Shown here: piece by piece, positions 22,719 to 33,904 of the stretch
Layout: the number at the start of each line of letters is the position of its first letter
How positions within the stretch are numbered: the stretch's first letter is position 1
Assembly: GCA_023014335.1 (NCBI GenBank)
Contig: JAECYW010000010.1
Coordinates: 1,302,001-1,366,000, forward strand
Origin: Galerina marginata
Taxonomy: Eukaryota; Basidiomycota; Agaricomycetes; Agaricales; Galerinaceae
Direction of reading: 5' to 3'
DNA length: 64,000 bases
Program-made: the position numbers and the translations under genes
The notes under the pieces: model-generated
The model's input: only the letters and a program-made list of their open reading frames with translations
Databases searched by the model: none
Told to the model about the DNA's origin: nothing

Positions 22719-24156
22719 TGCTAACCGTCCACGAGACCCGGCCCATTAGCTCCTCGAGTATATTTTGGGATGGATAAACTGAATTTCATACGGCCCGCAT
22801 TAAAACTATAAGAATCGTTGAAATAAACAAAACAGGTGGCAAGTGAAGAGCATTGGTTTGTGGAATGTAAAGTCGCTGACTTGGGGAAAGAGGATTCCCG
22901 AAATTATTGACTACATAGCGCATCGCAGTTTTGAACTTGCATCAATATCCACGTTCCTTTAAAACACAATTTGACAGTTCGCGATATGACCATTGTTTTA
23001 GGTAAGCGGTTGCAGTTGGGTCCAGAAAAGAAAGCGAAAGAAAAAGAGTATAAGCCCGACCATGGGGCAGCCATCACACCAGTGGCGTTCCGAGCGCATG
23101 TATCACCAATAGACGCCCATGGCACATGGAGGTACCATCAAAGAAGACGAAAAGCCGATCAGGGGTCGACGTAACGGAACACGGAGACGACGAGGGCACG
23201 CAGCTGATCACAAAATCCGAAATCTGGAGATGCAACGTGGGGACGGGATGGGTATGTATTAATATATTAATCTGGAGTGGTACACATGCGGGCAGACTGA
23301 GAGACGAAAAACGACCCAAAGCAAGCAAAGGAACAGGGATAAAAATGGGAGATTAGATTATTTTACAACAACAACATTGGGACGAGGTCAAATGGTCTAT
23401 ACAAGAAAGCATGCTGAACGAAACTGGGAAAGATCATGATGAGAAGAAACAGAGAAGGGAGACACCAGGTCGACAAATACATATTCTACACAGTTCATAA
23501 CATCACCAGCACCAGCACCAACCAACAGTACTCGTTTTCCTATCGCATCCGCCAGCCCCACCACTCGCACCTTCTACCGCTCGCTCGCTCGTTCGTTCCA
23601 CACTTCTCCACCTCCACCTCCACCCCGCCTCCGCCTCCGCCAGCCAAATTCATATAATAAGATTCGGAAATGGGGTCTCAGTCACAGAGCCAAAGCGGGG
23701 CAAATTCACGAGGTCTCATTCTTGTAGCACGCATGAGATACATTAAAAAAATCCAGGATCATGTTGAATGGTCGTCGGTGCAACTCGTGCATTTAAGTTT
23801 TTGGGTTGAAACAAAAAAGTCTCTGAGTCTTTGGATTGTGGATGTGTGATTGGTGCGGTAACTGCGGTTGCGATTTTTGGTTTGGTTTGCTTCGAGGAGA
23901 TGCGTGTATGTGTGGAATTGGGTTTCGTCGTTAGTGTTGGAAGGTGGGTGTCGTGTGGATGTCGATGAAGGTTTGGTGATAGATGGTGATAGATGGAGAT
24001 GGAGGATGGATGAATATGTCGCAGAATAAGATGGACTGAAAATGAAGCATGAAGAGTGAAGAGTAGGCAGCTCGAACTCGAGCTCGTCTCCTCGTCCGCG
24101 GGGCAAGGTCTCCATAAAAGTGAAAAACAGGTCGGCCGAGTAGGGCAAATAGGCGT
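22719..24156. other. intergenic; 3' flank of the AMPK beta gene
   Basis: Contains CT-rich and GA-rich low-complexity stretches (for example 23560-23640 and 23940-24010) and no supported gene. Frames here are short and biased in composition. Part of it is probably 3' untranslated sequence of the minus-strand AMPK beta gene. Confidence 0.45.
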
Positions 24157-27100
24157 CTAAGTCGGCTTATAATATATCGTCGTCAAATACTACAATCAGA
24201 AAGAAAAAAAAGTCGATCAGCATCATCGTCATCATCATCCATCCATCATCGCCACCCAACAAAAAACCCAAAAAACGCCAAAGAAAAGAAAAGAAAAAAA
24301 AAACAACAAAACCCACCTTCTTCCGATACCTAGTCGTATTAGCAACAGCCAACACCCCATTCCTTATCGCACTCGTGCACAAATGATGCAGCACAACATG
24401 GCTCGGCACGGGCAGGACACTCCCGTCGTCCGTCAGCGCGGGCATGTTCGCGGTGTCGATGGTGATTGCGCGCGAACCGCTGATCGGGGCGCGTTCGTAG
24501 GGCGGGGGTGGTGGGGGCGGGTAGGGCGTTGAGGGGGGCGTTGAGGTGGAGGTGATGGTGGTGGTGGTGGTTGTGGGTGGGGTTGACGTGGTGGTGGTGA
24601 CGTTGGGCGCTGTGGTAGGTGGTGTACCAGGCGCGCCATTCGCGACGCCGTTGGTGGCACTCGCAATCGTAGTCGCAGCCGCACTTCCATTCCCACTCCC
24701 AGCAGGACCCGCCCCCGACCCAGACCCAGTCCACCCAATCTTCGGCGGTGTCTGCGTAGGCGACAACGGCCCCGTCGGCGTAGCAGGCAACGAAACCTGC
24801 GGCGAGGTAGCAGCCGTCGTCGTCCCCGCGCTCGCCGTGCCACTTGTGGTTGTGCTCGTACCCGAGTCGACACCGCCCACGCCGGAGAGGGTCCCAGCTG
24901 AGGTATTGGCAGGCGTCGACGCACCCGCACCCGCAGCAGGTCCAGAGCCAGTGCCAGAGCCAGAGGGAGGCGCACTAGTCGACACCCCAGCCTGGACAGG
25001 CGCCAGCGTGGGCACAGGTAACGAAGGAGGCTCGTACTCCCCCGTGCCGTCCTCCGAGGGCGGAGGCGGAGGCGGGACGTTCGTGCGTCTGCTCCTCGTG
25101 CCCCTATCCCTATCCCTATCCCTTTCTCTATCCCGCTCTCTATCCCTATCCCGGTCCCGGTCCCGGTCCCGATCAGCCCTATCCCTCTCCCTCCTCTCCC
25201 TCCTCGCCGCCCCGCCCTGGCCCGCTCCCAATCCCACTAGGCCCACCAACACCCGCCCCTCCCACCGCCGCCGCCGCCGCACTCCCACTCCCCCCCACCT
25301 CCACCCCCAGCAACACTCCCACTCCCACTCCCCCCCGTCCCAGCCCTCTGCTCCCCAACCCTCGAATTCAAAATCAACTTATCCAAATGCCGCGGCAACC
25401 CAGGCGCAGGCGGGATATTCGGCGCCGGGACGAACCCCGTCACCCGCGTATTCCCAGTCGGCGAATCGTACTGCCCAGCAGACGCAGCGAGGTACGCCTC
25501 TTCCTCCCGCGCAGCCTCGAGCAGCTCCGGCGGGAAGATGCTCGTCCACTTGGCGAGTGTGTATGCAGCGGCTGCGGCTTCTTTTGCGTTTGTTGGTTTA
25601 CTGTGGTGGTGGTGGTGCTCGCCGGAGGGTCTCCCGCCGTGCCCGATGCTCGGCCTCGTCGCCGTATGCGCAGACGCAGACGCCGCATCGCCCTCCGTCT
25701 CCCCGTCCGCCGACGAGTCCGCTGACCAGAAGCTCTGTCCCGGTATCACCTTCCTCGGGGGCGGCGCAGCAGCAGGTTGCGGCTGAGGCGGGGGCATGAC
25801 CTGCACGGCGTTTGTCTGGGCCGGCTGGGTCTGCCCGGGGAGGCCGTAGGTGAGGGGGACGGCGACGTAGTTGGCGAGCGAGCCTTGGTCGTCGACTGCG
25901 GCGGGCAGGTCGTCTGCGACGCGCCATTGCCCGTCGACGAGGAAGCGCACGTGGTGTGTTCCGGGTTGGAGGAGGATGGTGAGGGTCCATACGTTGGTGT
26001 TGACGGGGCTAGAGGGGATCAAGTGTTAGTATTTGTTTTGGAGGGATAGAAATGAAGTGAGGGTGGGTGAAATGAAAGTCGAGCATCGAGTTGTTCCTCA
26101 AGGCGGGCCTGTGCTGCAATATTGGCTGGTTAAGACAGAAAGATAAGAGTAAGAGGCACGAATCCGGAGTCGAGCCGTTTTCTCGTCTTTCAAACCAGAT
26201 CCTCACAGCGCGGGTCGACATGTAGGGTGCGATACGACATGATAAGCAATCAAAGACGGAGGAATCAGACGAGGTCGTCGTCATCTTTGGAGTGCCCCAA
26301 GCACCGATTGTAGGAATGAATGGCAAAATGAAAGCCGGGCATTTCATATGCAAGACAAAGCGATCGACGTCATGGATAATGTCCGATATCGACGACATCG
26401 CCGTAGAATGGAATAAAAACAAAAGGAAACACTCACTCTCTTTCCATAGGCTGACGTCCTTTCCATTCATCATCGCCAGCTCTGGCCAGGACGACCTCCC
26501 TGCCGCCGCCCTTCCAGACAATCTTCACAGGCACCGGATCAGCCAGCAGATCTTCTTTCAGCGGGCTAACGACCTGCTCGTCGACGACATCAACGAGCCG
26601 CCCCTTGCCCAAGACAATCGGGATAGACGAGTGCACGACTTCCGGCACATAGCCGCCCCTGCCTGGCGAGACCACAGATGACGGGCCCGCCGGCGACGAG
26701 GGCGGTGCAGCCGGGTGCTGGTGGCTCCGATCGTACAGCTCCTGTATGTGCATGACATGGGCCTGCTCTCTCGCTGAGATAGGCTGCTGCCTGCCCCTCG
26801 GCGCGCTCTGGTTCTGCTGCGCCGCCCGTCCGCGTGAGGACGGCGGTGGGAAAGGCTGGTGCGCCGACGGTGGCTGAAGAAAGCCCTGATAGGCCCGTCC
26901 ACCCTCTCCCTGGCTCTGCTCGAGGATGTCGGTGGTGCTGGGGAGGTGCACCGGTGCGCGCTCGGGCTGTGTCTGCTGGGCCTGCTGGTAGTGCTGGAAG
27001 GGGTTGGGGGGCGTGGGTGGGATAGGAATGGACGCGGTCTTGTGCTGGCGGCCGCGGTTGTTTGCATTCGCCTGGGATGTCGGGGTGAGTGCGAGTGAGG

Positions 27101-27242
27101 CGAGATCGGGCAGCTCGAGCGACCGTTTCTTGGTGCGCATGGACCGGTGCGGGTTGCCGGGGCCCGGGGAGGTGGATGTGGTGCGGATGGCGGCGGGGGC
27201 GTTGCGCGGCGGGTTGTTGGCGTTGGACGCAGAGTTGCCCAT
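24157..27242 (-). CDS. GAL83: SNF1/AMPK complex beta subunit (GAL83/SIP2-type)
   Basis: Exon 1 (26437-27242) starts MGNSASNANNPPRNA, where MGN..S suggests N-myristoylation. It ends inside a CBM48 domain (VPVKIVWKGGGREVVLARAG ... GRQPMER). After an intron, exon 2 from 26008 continues DPVNTNVWTLTILLQPGTHH and VRFLVDGQWRVADDLP, completing the glycogen-binding fold. The conserved C-terminal association domain follows: FPPELLEAAREEEAY, LPRHLDKLILNS, later VLPVPSHVVLHHLCTSAI, TTRYRKK and, after a last intron, YLTTIYYKPT with TAG at 24157-24159. Between LNS and VLPVP lies a very long low-complexity insert with RD/RE repeats and Ser/Thr/Pro/Gly runs. A small intron or frame junction near 25.2-25.3 kb is unresolved. 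The beta subunit scaffolds the kinase and directs its localisation. Confidence 0.88.
25080..25215. repeat. simple-sequence tract encoding Arg-Asp/Arg-Glu repeats
   Basis: Repeated ccctat and cccggt hexamers (plus strand) encode alternating RD and RE dipeptides on the minus strand within the AMPK beta linker. It is a compositionally biased, probably length-variable tract. Confidence 0.7.
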
Positions 27243-27870
27243 CGCGGCTGCCCTTTAAGATCGTGTCGAGGAGAAAGAGGTCAATATCAAAGATCAGTGC
27301 AGCTTGTGTGTGGCTGTTTGGCTGCATCCCCGTTTGGGTCCATTCCAAGGCTCGGCGCGCTCTCTTGGCAGCGCATCGAAACCGTCGACAGCCGTACGAC
27401 CCACCACTCCTAATGCGCCTGTCTTCAATAGATCCTGTCATCGCCCAACGTTTGAGGGTACAACTTAAATCCATCACTCACCCACATACGTGTCTGTGTA
27501 CGTACTCGAGTCGCTGATCACCCTAGTATGGCGCTGTTTCTCACTCTCTGGGGTGCCGACGAGCACTGCCGTCGTCCTTCTGAGGTGCATGCATCTACCT
27601 TTAAAGTTCAAGGGTGCGACACAAACAGCTGGCACCTCACCGAAAGCTGAACGACGGGGACCTGCACTGATGCCCACTTCCGGGTTTGTTTATCTCTCCG
27701 TGCTGTTCTCTTGTACATCTCCTCTCAAGCTCAGGCTCCGACGTTCAGTCTAGGTCTTTCTCGCCACTTCTAGGCTTTGAAAATATAGATTGCCGAGCTC
27801 AAAGAAGGACAGAAATTTATTTCTGGAATTTCCTCCGTCATCAATTCTGGCACGATAAAGGTCCCCACAA
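27243..27870. promoter_or_regulatory. upstream region of the AMPK beta gene
   Basis: No gene is recognised. It probably carries the promoter and 5' leader of the minus-strand AMPK beta gene. Confidence 0.4.
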
Positions 27871-27874
27871 TGCG

Positions 27875-28394
27875 TCGATAAACCACAGAACGGGTAATCA
27901 GATAAACGCGACTCAGACGGTGCTTCTACCATAACCTCGAAAGGTTCTCATCATCGCCCAGGAAATTTCAAACCTATTCGGAGACACACCCAATTCCTTA
28001 TATCTGACACCGAGAGAAATCTCGCAGCTGCAAGACAAGCTGCCTGTTCATGTCCTCAAACTTTAATAATGCGAGCATTTGATAGGCACGTCCCTACTGC
28101 TGCTGTCTAACCAACGTGCGATTCCTGCGCGAGTGCGATCTATAAACCTCCGAACGGGTAATCTAATAAAACGCGACTCAGGCGGAGTTTCTACCATACC
28201 CTCGGACAATCCTCACCATCACTCACGAATTTATTTAATAACAAAATTTCAAATACCAAATCCTCTTTCGGAGACACACCGTGACTCGATTCCCTACATC
28301 TGACACCGAGAGAATTCGAAGTCCCGCAGCTGCAAAACAAGCTGCCAGTTCATGCCTTCAAGCTTCAATAACGCGAGCATTTGATAGGCACGTC
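27875..28394. repeat. two-copy direct repeat, about 215-255 bp units
   Basis: Unit 1 (27875-28092) and unit 2 (28139-28394) share gaacgggtaatc, aacgcgactca, tctaccata, cggagacacacc, tctgacaccgagaga and gcgagcatttgataggca in the same order. Unit 2 has an internal insertion of about 40 bp. Non-coding. Confidence 0.85.
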
Positions 28395-29190
28395 GTATTT
28401 TTTCGTCGCCCCCTGTCGTCCCTAGTACCAATGGTCAACTTTCAAGCCCACTCCAAAAACAAGGGCTCCTGGCGCTTCGAAATTTCCAAAATACCCCATT
28501 TGCAAAGTGCTGCTTGCCGTCACTCATTGGCTTATAATTTCCAGAGAAAGTCTTGGAAGTCACGCTGCCTGACCTTCCCTATACTTGTACATACCAGCCT
28601 CCTCGAGCTCCAACCGCTGTGAATCTAATATCATAGGTAGCCTGACTATCTTTCCAGATCTCCGTATCCTTCTGAATCACTGTGGTCTACATCCCTACCT
28701 CGGGAGGAATTCCATGTGGGCTTCGCGTCGCTGTCTAATAGAACGGGACCGTCCTTTCTATCGTTATGGAAGCAGACCCTTTTGGAGGAACAACCGCTCA
28801 CGTTTTGACAGAGATATACAAGGTTCCCGCGGACGCAGGTACACCACCCAGGAGTACTGTATAATTCCAAACACAATATTCTACCTTCCAGCAGATACGC
28901 CAACGATCTCTGATTGAATACGATGCACATATCCACAGCCATAAACCATGGCAAGACCGAGGGAACGATGATCAACCAGTTTGGTAGGTGTCCTTCCCTT
29001 CTTCTAATACTATTAAGCCTGCCCTTCCTCGGAAGGATTTCCATGTGGCTTCGAGTGGTTTAATAATAATAAAATCACCGCTTCCTGCTGTGAACTTTCC
29101 ATCGAATATTCCCACTACAATAACGGAAACACGCTGCGCGTTGATTGCCCTCGTTTGACAGATCTAGTGGACCTCCTGCCGTATACACCG
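28395..29190. other. unassigned sequence with weak coding-like stretches
   Basis: On the plus strand a frame near 28752-28862 reads NGTVLSIVMEADPFGGTTAH and continues to a GT that could be a donor. Another near 28890-28980 looks partly coding. I do not recognise a family and no complete gene could be built. A short direct repeat (ggaattccatgtgggcttcg near 28706, ggatttccatgtggcttcga near 29034) is also present. Confidence 0.3.
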
Positions 29191-29321
29191 TGACGGTAAA
29201 GGGGGTTTGGGAAATCCCTGCCTATCCAATTCAACACATCTAGAGTGGGAAGACCATGACGGTAAAAAGGGTTTGGGAAATCCCTGCCTATCCAAATAAA
29301 CATATCTAAAGAAGGAAGGCC
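29191..29321. repeat. 66-bp tandem repeat, two units
   Basis: The stretch tgacggtaaagggggtttgg followed by gaaatccctgcctatccaa occurs at 29191 and again, slightly changed, at 29257. The period is 66 bp. No coding potential is supported. Confidence 0.85.
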
Positions 29322-29577
29322 TGTAAAACAGAACGCTATGATATCGGATGTCCGGATCCGAGGCTGTGGGTAGCCTTGTTCTTTTCAGCATACGAACCCA
29401 AGACCGAGAAAGGCAACAAAAAGCCCACTCTCACTTCCACGACGCGAATAAAAAATTCATCCTTGACGTCTGATTAATTTCTGAAACGGCATGGCGGAAT
29501 GCTGGATTCCCAGAATTCGCGAGCGACGAGATGGAGTGCCTCCGAAACCCGAACCAAGATGCTGTCGTTCAAAGCCA

Positions 29578-30480
29578 TCCCGCCCAAAATTCGGGCGTTA
29601 AGAATAAAAATGAGGTTTTGGAGATAGACGACCCGACTGACTCTGTTCGAGCTGGACGGGGGAGATGATATGCGGCAGGGGATTTTTGACAGCGAGTTTC
29701 AAACGTGTCACTGAGGCCTCGGCAGGACTAGACCTCTGAATCTCCCCAGGACCAACCCCGTCCTTTTCACGAAATACTAGTAGCCCAAATACCTCAGCCG
29801 TTAACAAGCACTGGTACTGCACATGTTAACCGCCTAAAAATTAAGTCCCGAGGATAGAATGCTGCTTTGCTAGACGGACGAATTTGCGGGAGGCTGGAGG
29901 GCAGCAGTGCGGGGATAATCAGGTTGCGCTCGTCCGACCGCGTAAGCAGAGCTATCCCGCCTAAATTCGGGCGGTAAGAGTGGTATACATGAGCCTGGGG
30001 AGAGGAGATAGACAACCCGACTTACTCTGCGCGAGCTGGACGGGGGAGATGATGTACGGCGGCCAATTCTTGACAGCGCCTTGAAGCGTGTCAATGTGGC
30101 CTCGGCTGGACTAGACCTCTTCCTATGACCAACTCGTCCTCTCAACACGGTAGCCCGAATACCTCGGCCGTTGAAGAGTACTGGTGCTACACGGATTAAC
30201 CGCCCAGAAATTAAGGCTCGAGGATGGAAGGAAGCTCTACTAGACGGACGATTTTGCTGGAGCTTTGGGTGGAGGGCAGTGTGGGGAACGCTCGGTCAGT
30301 GTTCGACTCAACTTATCTAGGAGATTTTTGACAGCGGGCGGTCAGTAGCTTCAAGGCCTCGACCACGGTTTGCGGGACTAGATTACCACTACCCACAACT
30401 CGACTTGGCCTAGGGATTAAAACCCTTAGAGGCTGGAGGCTGGAGCGAGCACCTAGCCTGTTCTGGCCAACAACGGGCAG
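29578..30480. repeat. direct repeat array, about 377-bp unit, two full and one partial copy
   Basis: Units start at 29578 and 29955, each opening with a short hairpin (cgcccaaaattcgggcg in unit 1). They share gagatagac.acccgact, gagctggacgggggagatga, gacagcg, gactagacctct, tagcc.aatacctc and gctag/ctag acggacga. A partial third copy begins near 30319 (gagatttttgacagcgggcg). The short frames inside are repeat shadows, not genes. Confidence 0.85.
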
Positions 30481-32207
30481 TCTATCGACCTCAAAACCCA
30501 GTACACCGTTGACTTGACCCTCCAAAAACGAGTCCTCATTATGCTATGGCTTCGACTACTTAAAAGACCGCCATTTACCACTCCTTCAACCAACCTCCCA
30601 CCCAATCACCCTTCCCCCGACAGCAAGAAATCACGTTTCGACCTCACCCCGCACCACGGCCACCACGCATATCCTCTATCCTCCTGTAGAAATTTGGCAC
30701 GTTATGACCAGTTACCCGCTTGACTGCTTGGTGCTGAGACTCGTCATCCGTTCAGGTGGATTTTCTCATGCACGGGAGACAGGCGAGGCGCACAGCCAAC
30801 TCGAAATGCAGGAAGACTTTGCTGGTTCTAACTTTAAAAGCAGAATGCGCCGTTGTTAAAAACGCTGGCACTTCGAGCGACAGAAATACCGTCTTTGAGA
30901 ACGCCAAGATTGCAAGTCCCAACTCGGAGATGGTGGATGCCCACTGGCCTGGCAAGCAGCCACTTATTCAGGACTCGAAATCAGAGGCAACGAATGGATA
31001 TAAATTTGGGAGAAGAGGCTGCCGTTTTGAACCGCTATCGATACCCTGATCGCTCTCAATAAATGGTTTTCCGTTTAATCCGGTAACATACTCGCTACGC
31101 ACCTCCTTGCCAGTGGGAGGTTTAACACGTGGAACCGAGGGCAGAGTCGACATCCAAAAGTGAATTACTCAATACCCACGGCCGCTTCAGCGCATTGCCT
31201 AATGCCAACAGCACCAGCAAAAACACGAGCTCAGAAGCCACAAGACCTAAGAAAGTGACTAAAAGCGCGGTACACTACCTTGGCCTTGGAAACAGTGCTT
31301 GCGCGTCTTCCCAGGTCATTAGCTTATGAGTATCTACGGGTTTGTTGACACCCTGCGGAGCGCCATTCGATCCTGCCTTTGATTTCCTTGCAGGCGGGTC
31401 CAAAGCTTCAAAGACGACAGACGGCACGAATCGAATCAATTCTGAGGTCCCTATGGTGGGTTGTGGACTTCATTGTCGATGAAGGCATGCTGATGTGGCA
31501 GTGCAATTCCTTTCTCGGGGATCAGCGGGGTCCGAATTTCGGCCCGAGATGAGCTGATAAGCGCGCAACAATTAGACGCGCACTGCTCCGATCTTTGTGA
31601 TTGTCTGCAAATACGAGGCATTACTGGCCTCGTCTATATCTTCGCACACAGGCAAATAACTTGTTGGTGAGCCTGTACAAATTTAATGAAACGCTGCCAA
31701 GGTTCTGATCACAAGTATCAAATCCCTCGAGAGATAAAGTCCGATTGAAAACCTTGAGGACAATGTTGTGTATCTGAAATGTACAGGGATTTAAAGTGCA
31801 TGGGACAATATAGGGGTTGCGTTTAGTGGCTTTGAGGGCCACTTGAAGATCCCCTGCTCTGGCCACTAGGAAGGAAATTTAATACATCAAGCCAACTCAA
31901 TGGTTTGGTGCCGTATCATGATGTTGGAATTAAGCTCTGCTATCTTTTGATCCAGTATAACGAAGCCGCTTTTCGATTGTGTTTTGACGCGAAGGATATC
32001 AGAATTTGCAATACGGATACAGCATCTTGCAGTCGCTGTTATCCAACAGGTGTAGTTCTGAGACGAGAAGTTGGAGGTAAGAACAAAAAATTGTTGTGAC
32101 GAGGTGGCTTGCTATTTGAACCCGAACAGGTTCTGAACACATATGTCCACAATTTCTCTCTTTGTACCAGAAGTAGAAATAAAATTAGATCCCTGGTTAA
32201 ACTTCCA
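30481..32207. other. unassigned, possibly decayed sequence
   Basis: Minus-strand frames at 30752-31153 and 31621-31866 have near-normal amino-acid composition (for example VPRVKPPTGKEVRSEYV) but are broken by stops and match no family I know. They could be remnants of genes or transposons. The last part lies downstream of the MYND gene. Confidence 0.3.
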
Positions 32208-33659
32208 TCAGTTGTACAAGGTGATCCATTTTGCGTCCATTGCACCTCTCATCCTCGCAGCAAATGGTTGCTCCTTCCAGGCCATTAAAGCTGCCTGCCA
32301 CCTCTCCCGGGATATCTCCCCCTTCTTCAGTTTCCGAGCCCATTTTGTCAAATAGTTGAAAAGATCTTCTTCAGCTTCATCTGCCAATGTAGCACTGACC
32401 TCCGGATCGACCACAAATCCGGTGAGAGGTTCCTTAGGGAAATTGAGATACTCACGGTCGCCCACATTCATGCGAATGAGATGAACAGCGTATGGGAGAA
32501 AGGTCATCATCCTCTCTTTTTCCCATTGCGAGCGCCGGTGACCAGCAATTTCATCCATGATAGAACTGATAACTGGGAGATCATGACACCTGCAGTACTG
32601 CTTTTCCATTTTCCCAAGGATCGAATACAGCCTGGGTTCTCGAAGGACTGAAAACCGTCCACGCGGGTTCCACGAAACGCGGTTGATCATAGGTATCGCC
32701 TTTTGCTGGTCGCGACCACAGAAAAAGGCTGGGATATGGCCGGGGAGTTGATCGGATTCAAAATCTAATTTTTGATATAGGCTGGCATCAATTACAGCCG
32801 AGAAGTTGAATGTCATCATGCCAGAATCCAAGAAATATTCATCCCCAGCCAGTGTGGTGAAATATATCCAGTAATGATCTTCAGGATCTTGGCCCATCAG
32901 AAATTCATCTGATTCAAGATTGTAGTAAGCCAGTCGGTCTTGATTCGTGACAAGAACGGAGCCATAAACGACGCCAAAGTCCTGGATGGGGGAATGGTTG
33001 TAGGAAAGGCGGATGCGGCGTCTTCCTGAGAACTGATATTCTGGATTTTCCGACGCTGGGATTGCAGTTGTTGTGTAAATTTCAGAAACGATGGCGATGC
33101 ACGTCATGAGCGCGACAGGCAACTGGAGGCCCTCGCACACAATGCGACGGAATAATTTATCGCGTACATCATCCGTGACTCCTGTCGGCCACCATGCCCT
33201 TGAACGCATGGCGGTCGGCGGAATTGGCTCGCCGAGGAGAACAAGCTTAGCGCTGGAGCCGTTGGGCAGGTTAACAATATCGCCTCCATCAGAGCGAGGG
33301 GTGTTGACGATCTTGTGCGTCAACGCAGGATGGAGGTTATCGGGGTCTGCGTGGAACATTGAAGAGATGGTTGCGAGAAACGGGTAGTAGGTTTGGAGAT
33401 CTATCCTATCAGTTTTTCCTACGAAAGAGCTGTGTTAAAGAATCGCTCAGACTTCTCAGCTATGCTCACCGCAATAAACTTTGTGCAATTTCCAATCTAC
33501 TTTCTGACAGTCGCTAGAGCAATATGCGGCCTTTCTTCGATTCAGAAATAAAGGATAGATACGTCAATTAACTGATTTTACCTCACCACACGCGGCACAG
33601 AGACGAAGCTTTGCGTCGTGCGATGTTTTTTGACACAATTCGGAGCCACATTTCTCCAT
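32208..33659 (-). CDS. MYND-type zinc-finger protein
   Basis: Exon 1 starts at 33659: MEKCGSELCQKTSHDAKLRL then CAACGE. Exon 2 gives AAYCSSDCQKVDWKLHKVYC. Together these make a complete MYND finger (CxxC, CxxC, YCxxxC, HxxxC). Exon 3 continues KTDRIDLQTYYPFLATISSM and runs open to 32208. The rest is a long domain with no recognised enzyme motif, common in basidiomycete MYND proteins. MYND fingers bind proline-rich peptides in partner proteins, often in transcriptional regulation, but the partner here is unknown. Divergent from ORC6, with about 245 bp between the start codons. Confidence 0.82.
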
Positions 33660-33904
33660 CTTAGATAGAGGAAGATAAACCCTCCTGCTAGAGGTTGAGT
33701 GCAATCTGTCTGAATACATCTTGAACGAAGATAGAAAAATTGAAGCAGTGAAGATTTTCAGACGAGGGAGTCAGAGGGCAGCATGGCTGCCATGCGCTGA
33801 TGGCAGTGACACACTAGTCGCGTCCTGTCACCTCACGTGCACATTTCCACAAAGTCATTTTTCGAAAACCCTTTTGCAAGTTCAAGTTGTTCTCAAACCC
33901 GACT
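33660..33904. promoter_or_regulatory. short divergent promoter, MYND gene / ORC6
   Basis: Only about 245 bp lie between the two divergent start codons, so the genes likely share a bidirectional promoter. No specific operator could be recognised. Confidence 0.5.

Noticed and set aside
24546..25799. Long plus-strand open frame (417 codons) opposite the AMPK beta gene
   Set aside because: It is the antisense of a low-complexity, GC-rich coding region. The translation is made of V, P, S and R runs, with no domain. The minus strand carries conserved AMPK beta motifs.
29578..30480. LTR retrotransposon ends
   Set aside because: The units are adjacent direct repeats with no internal reverse transcriptase, primer-binding site or TG...CA ends that I could see.
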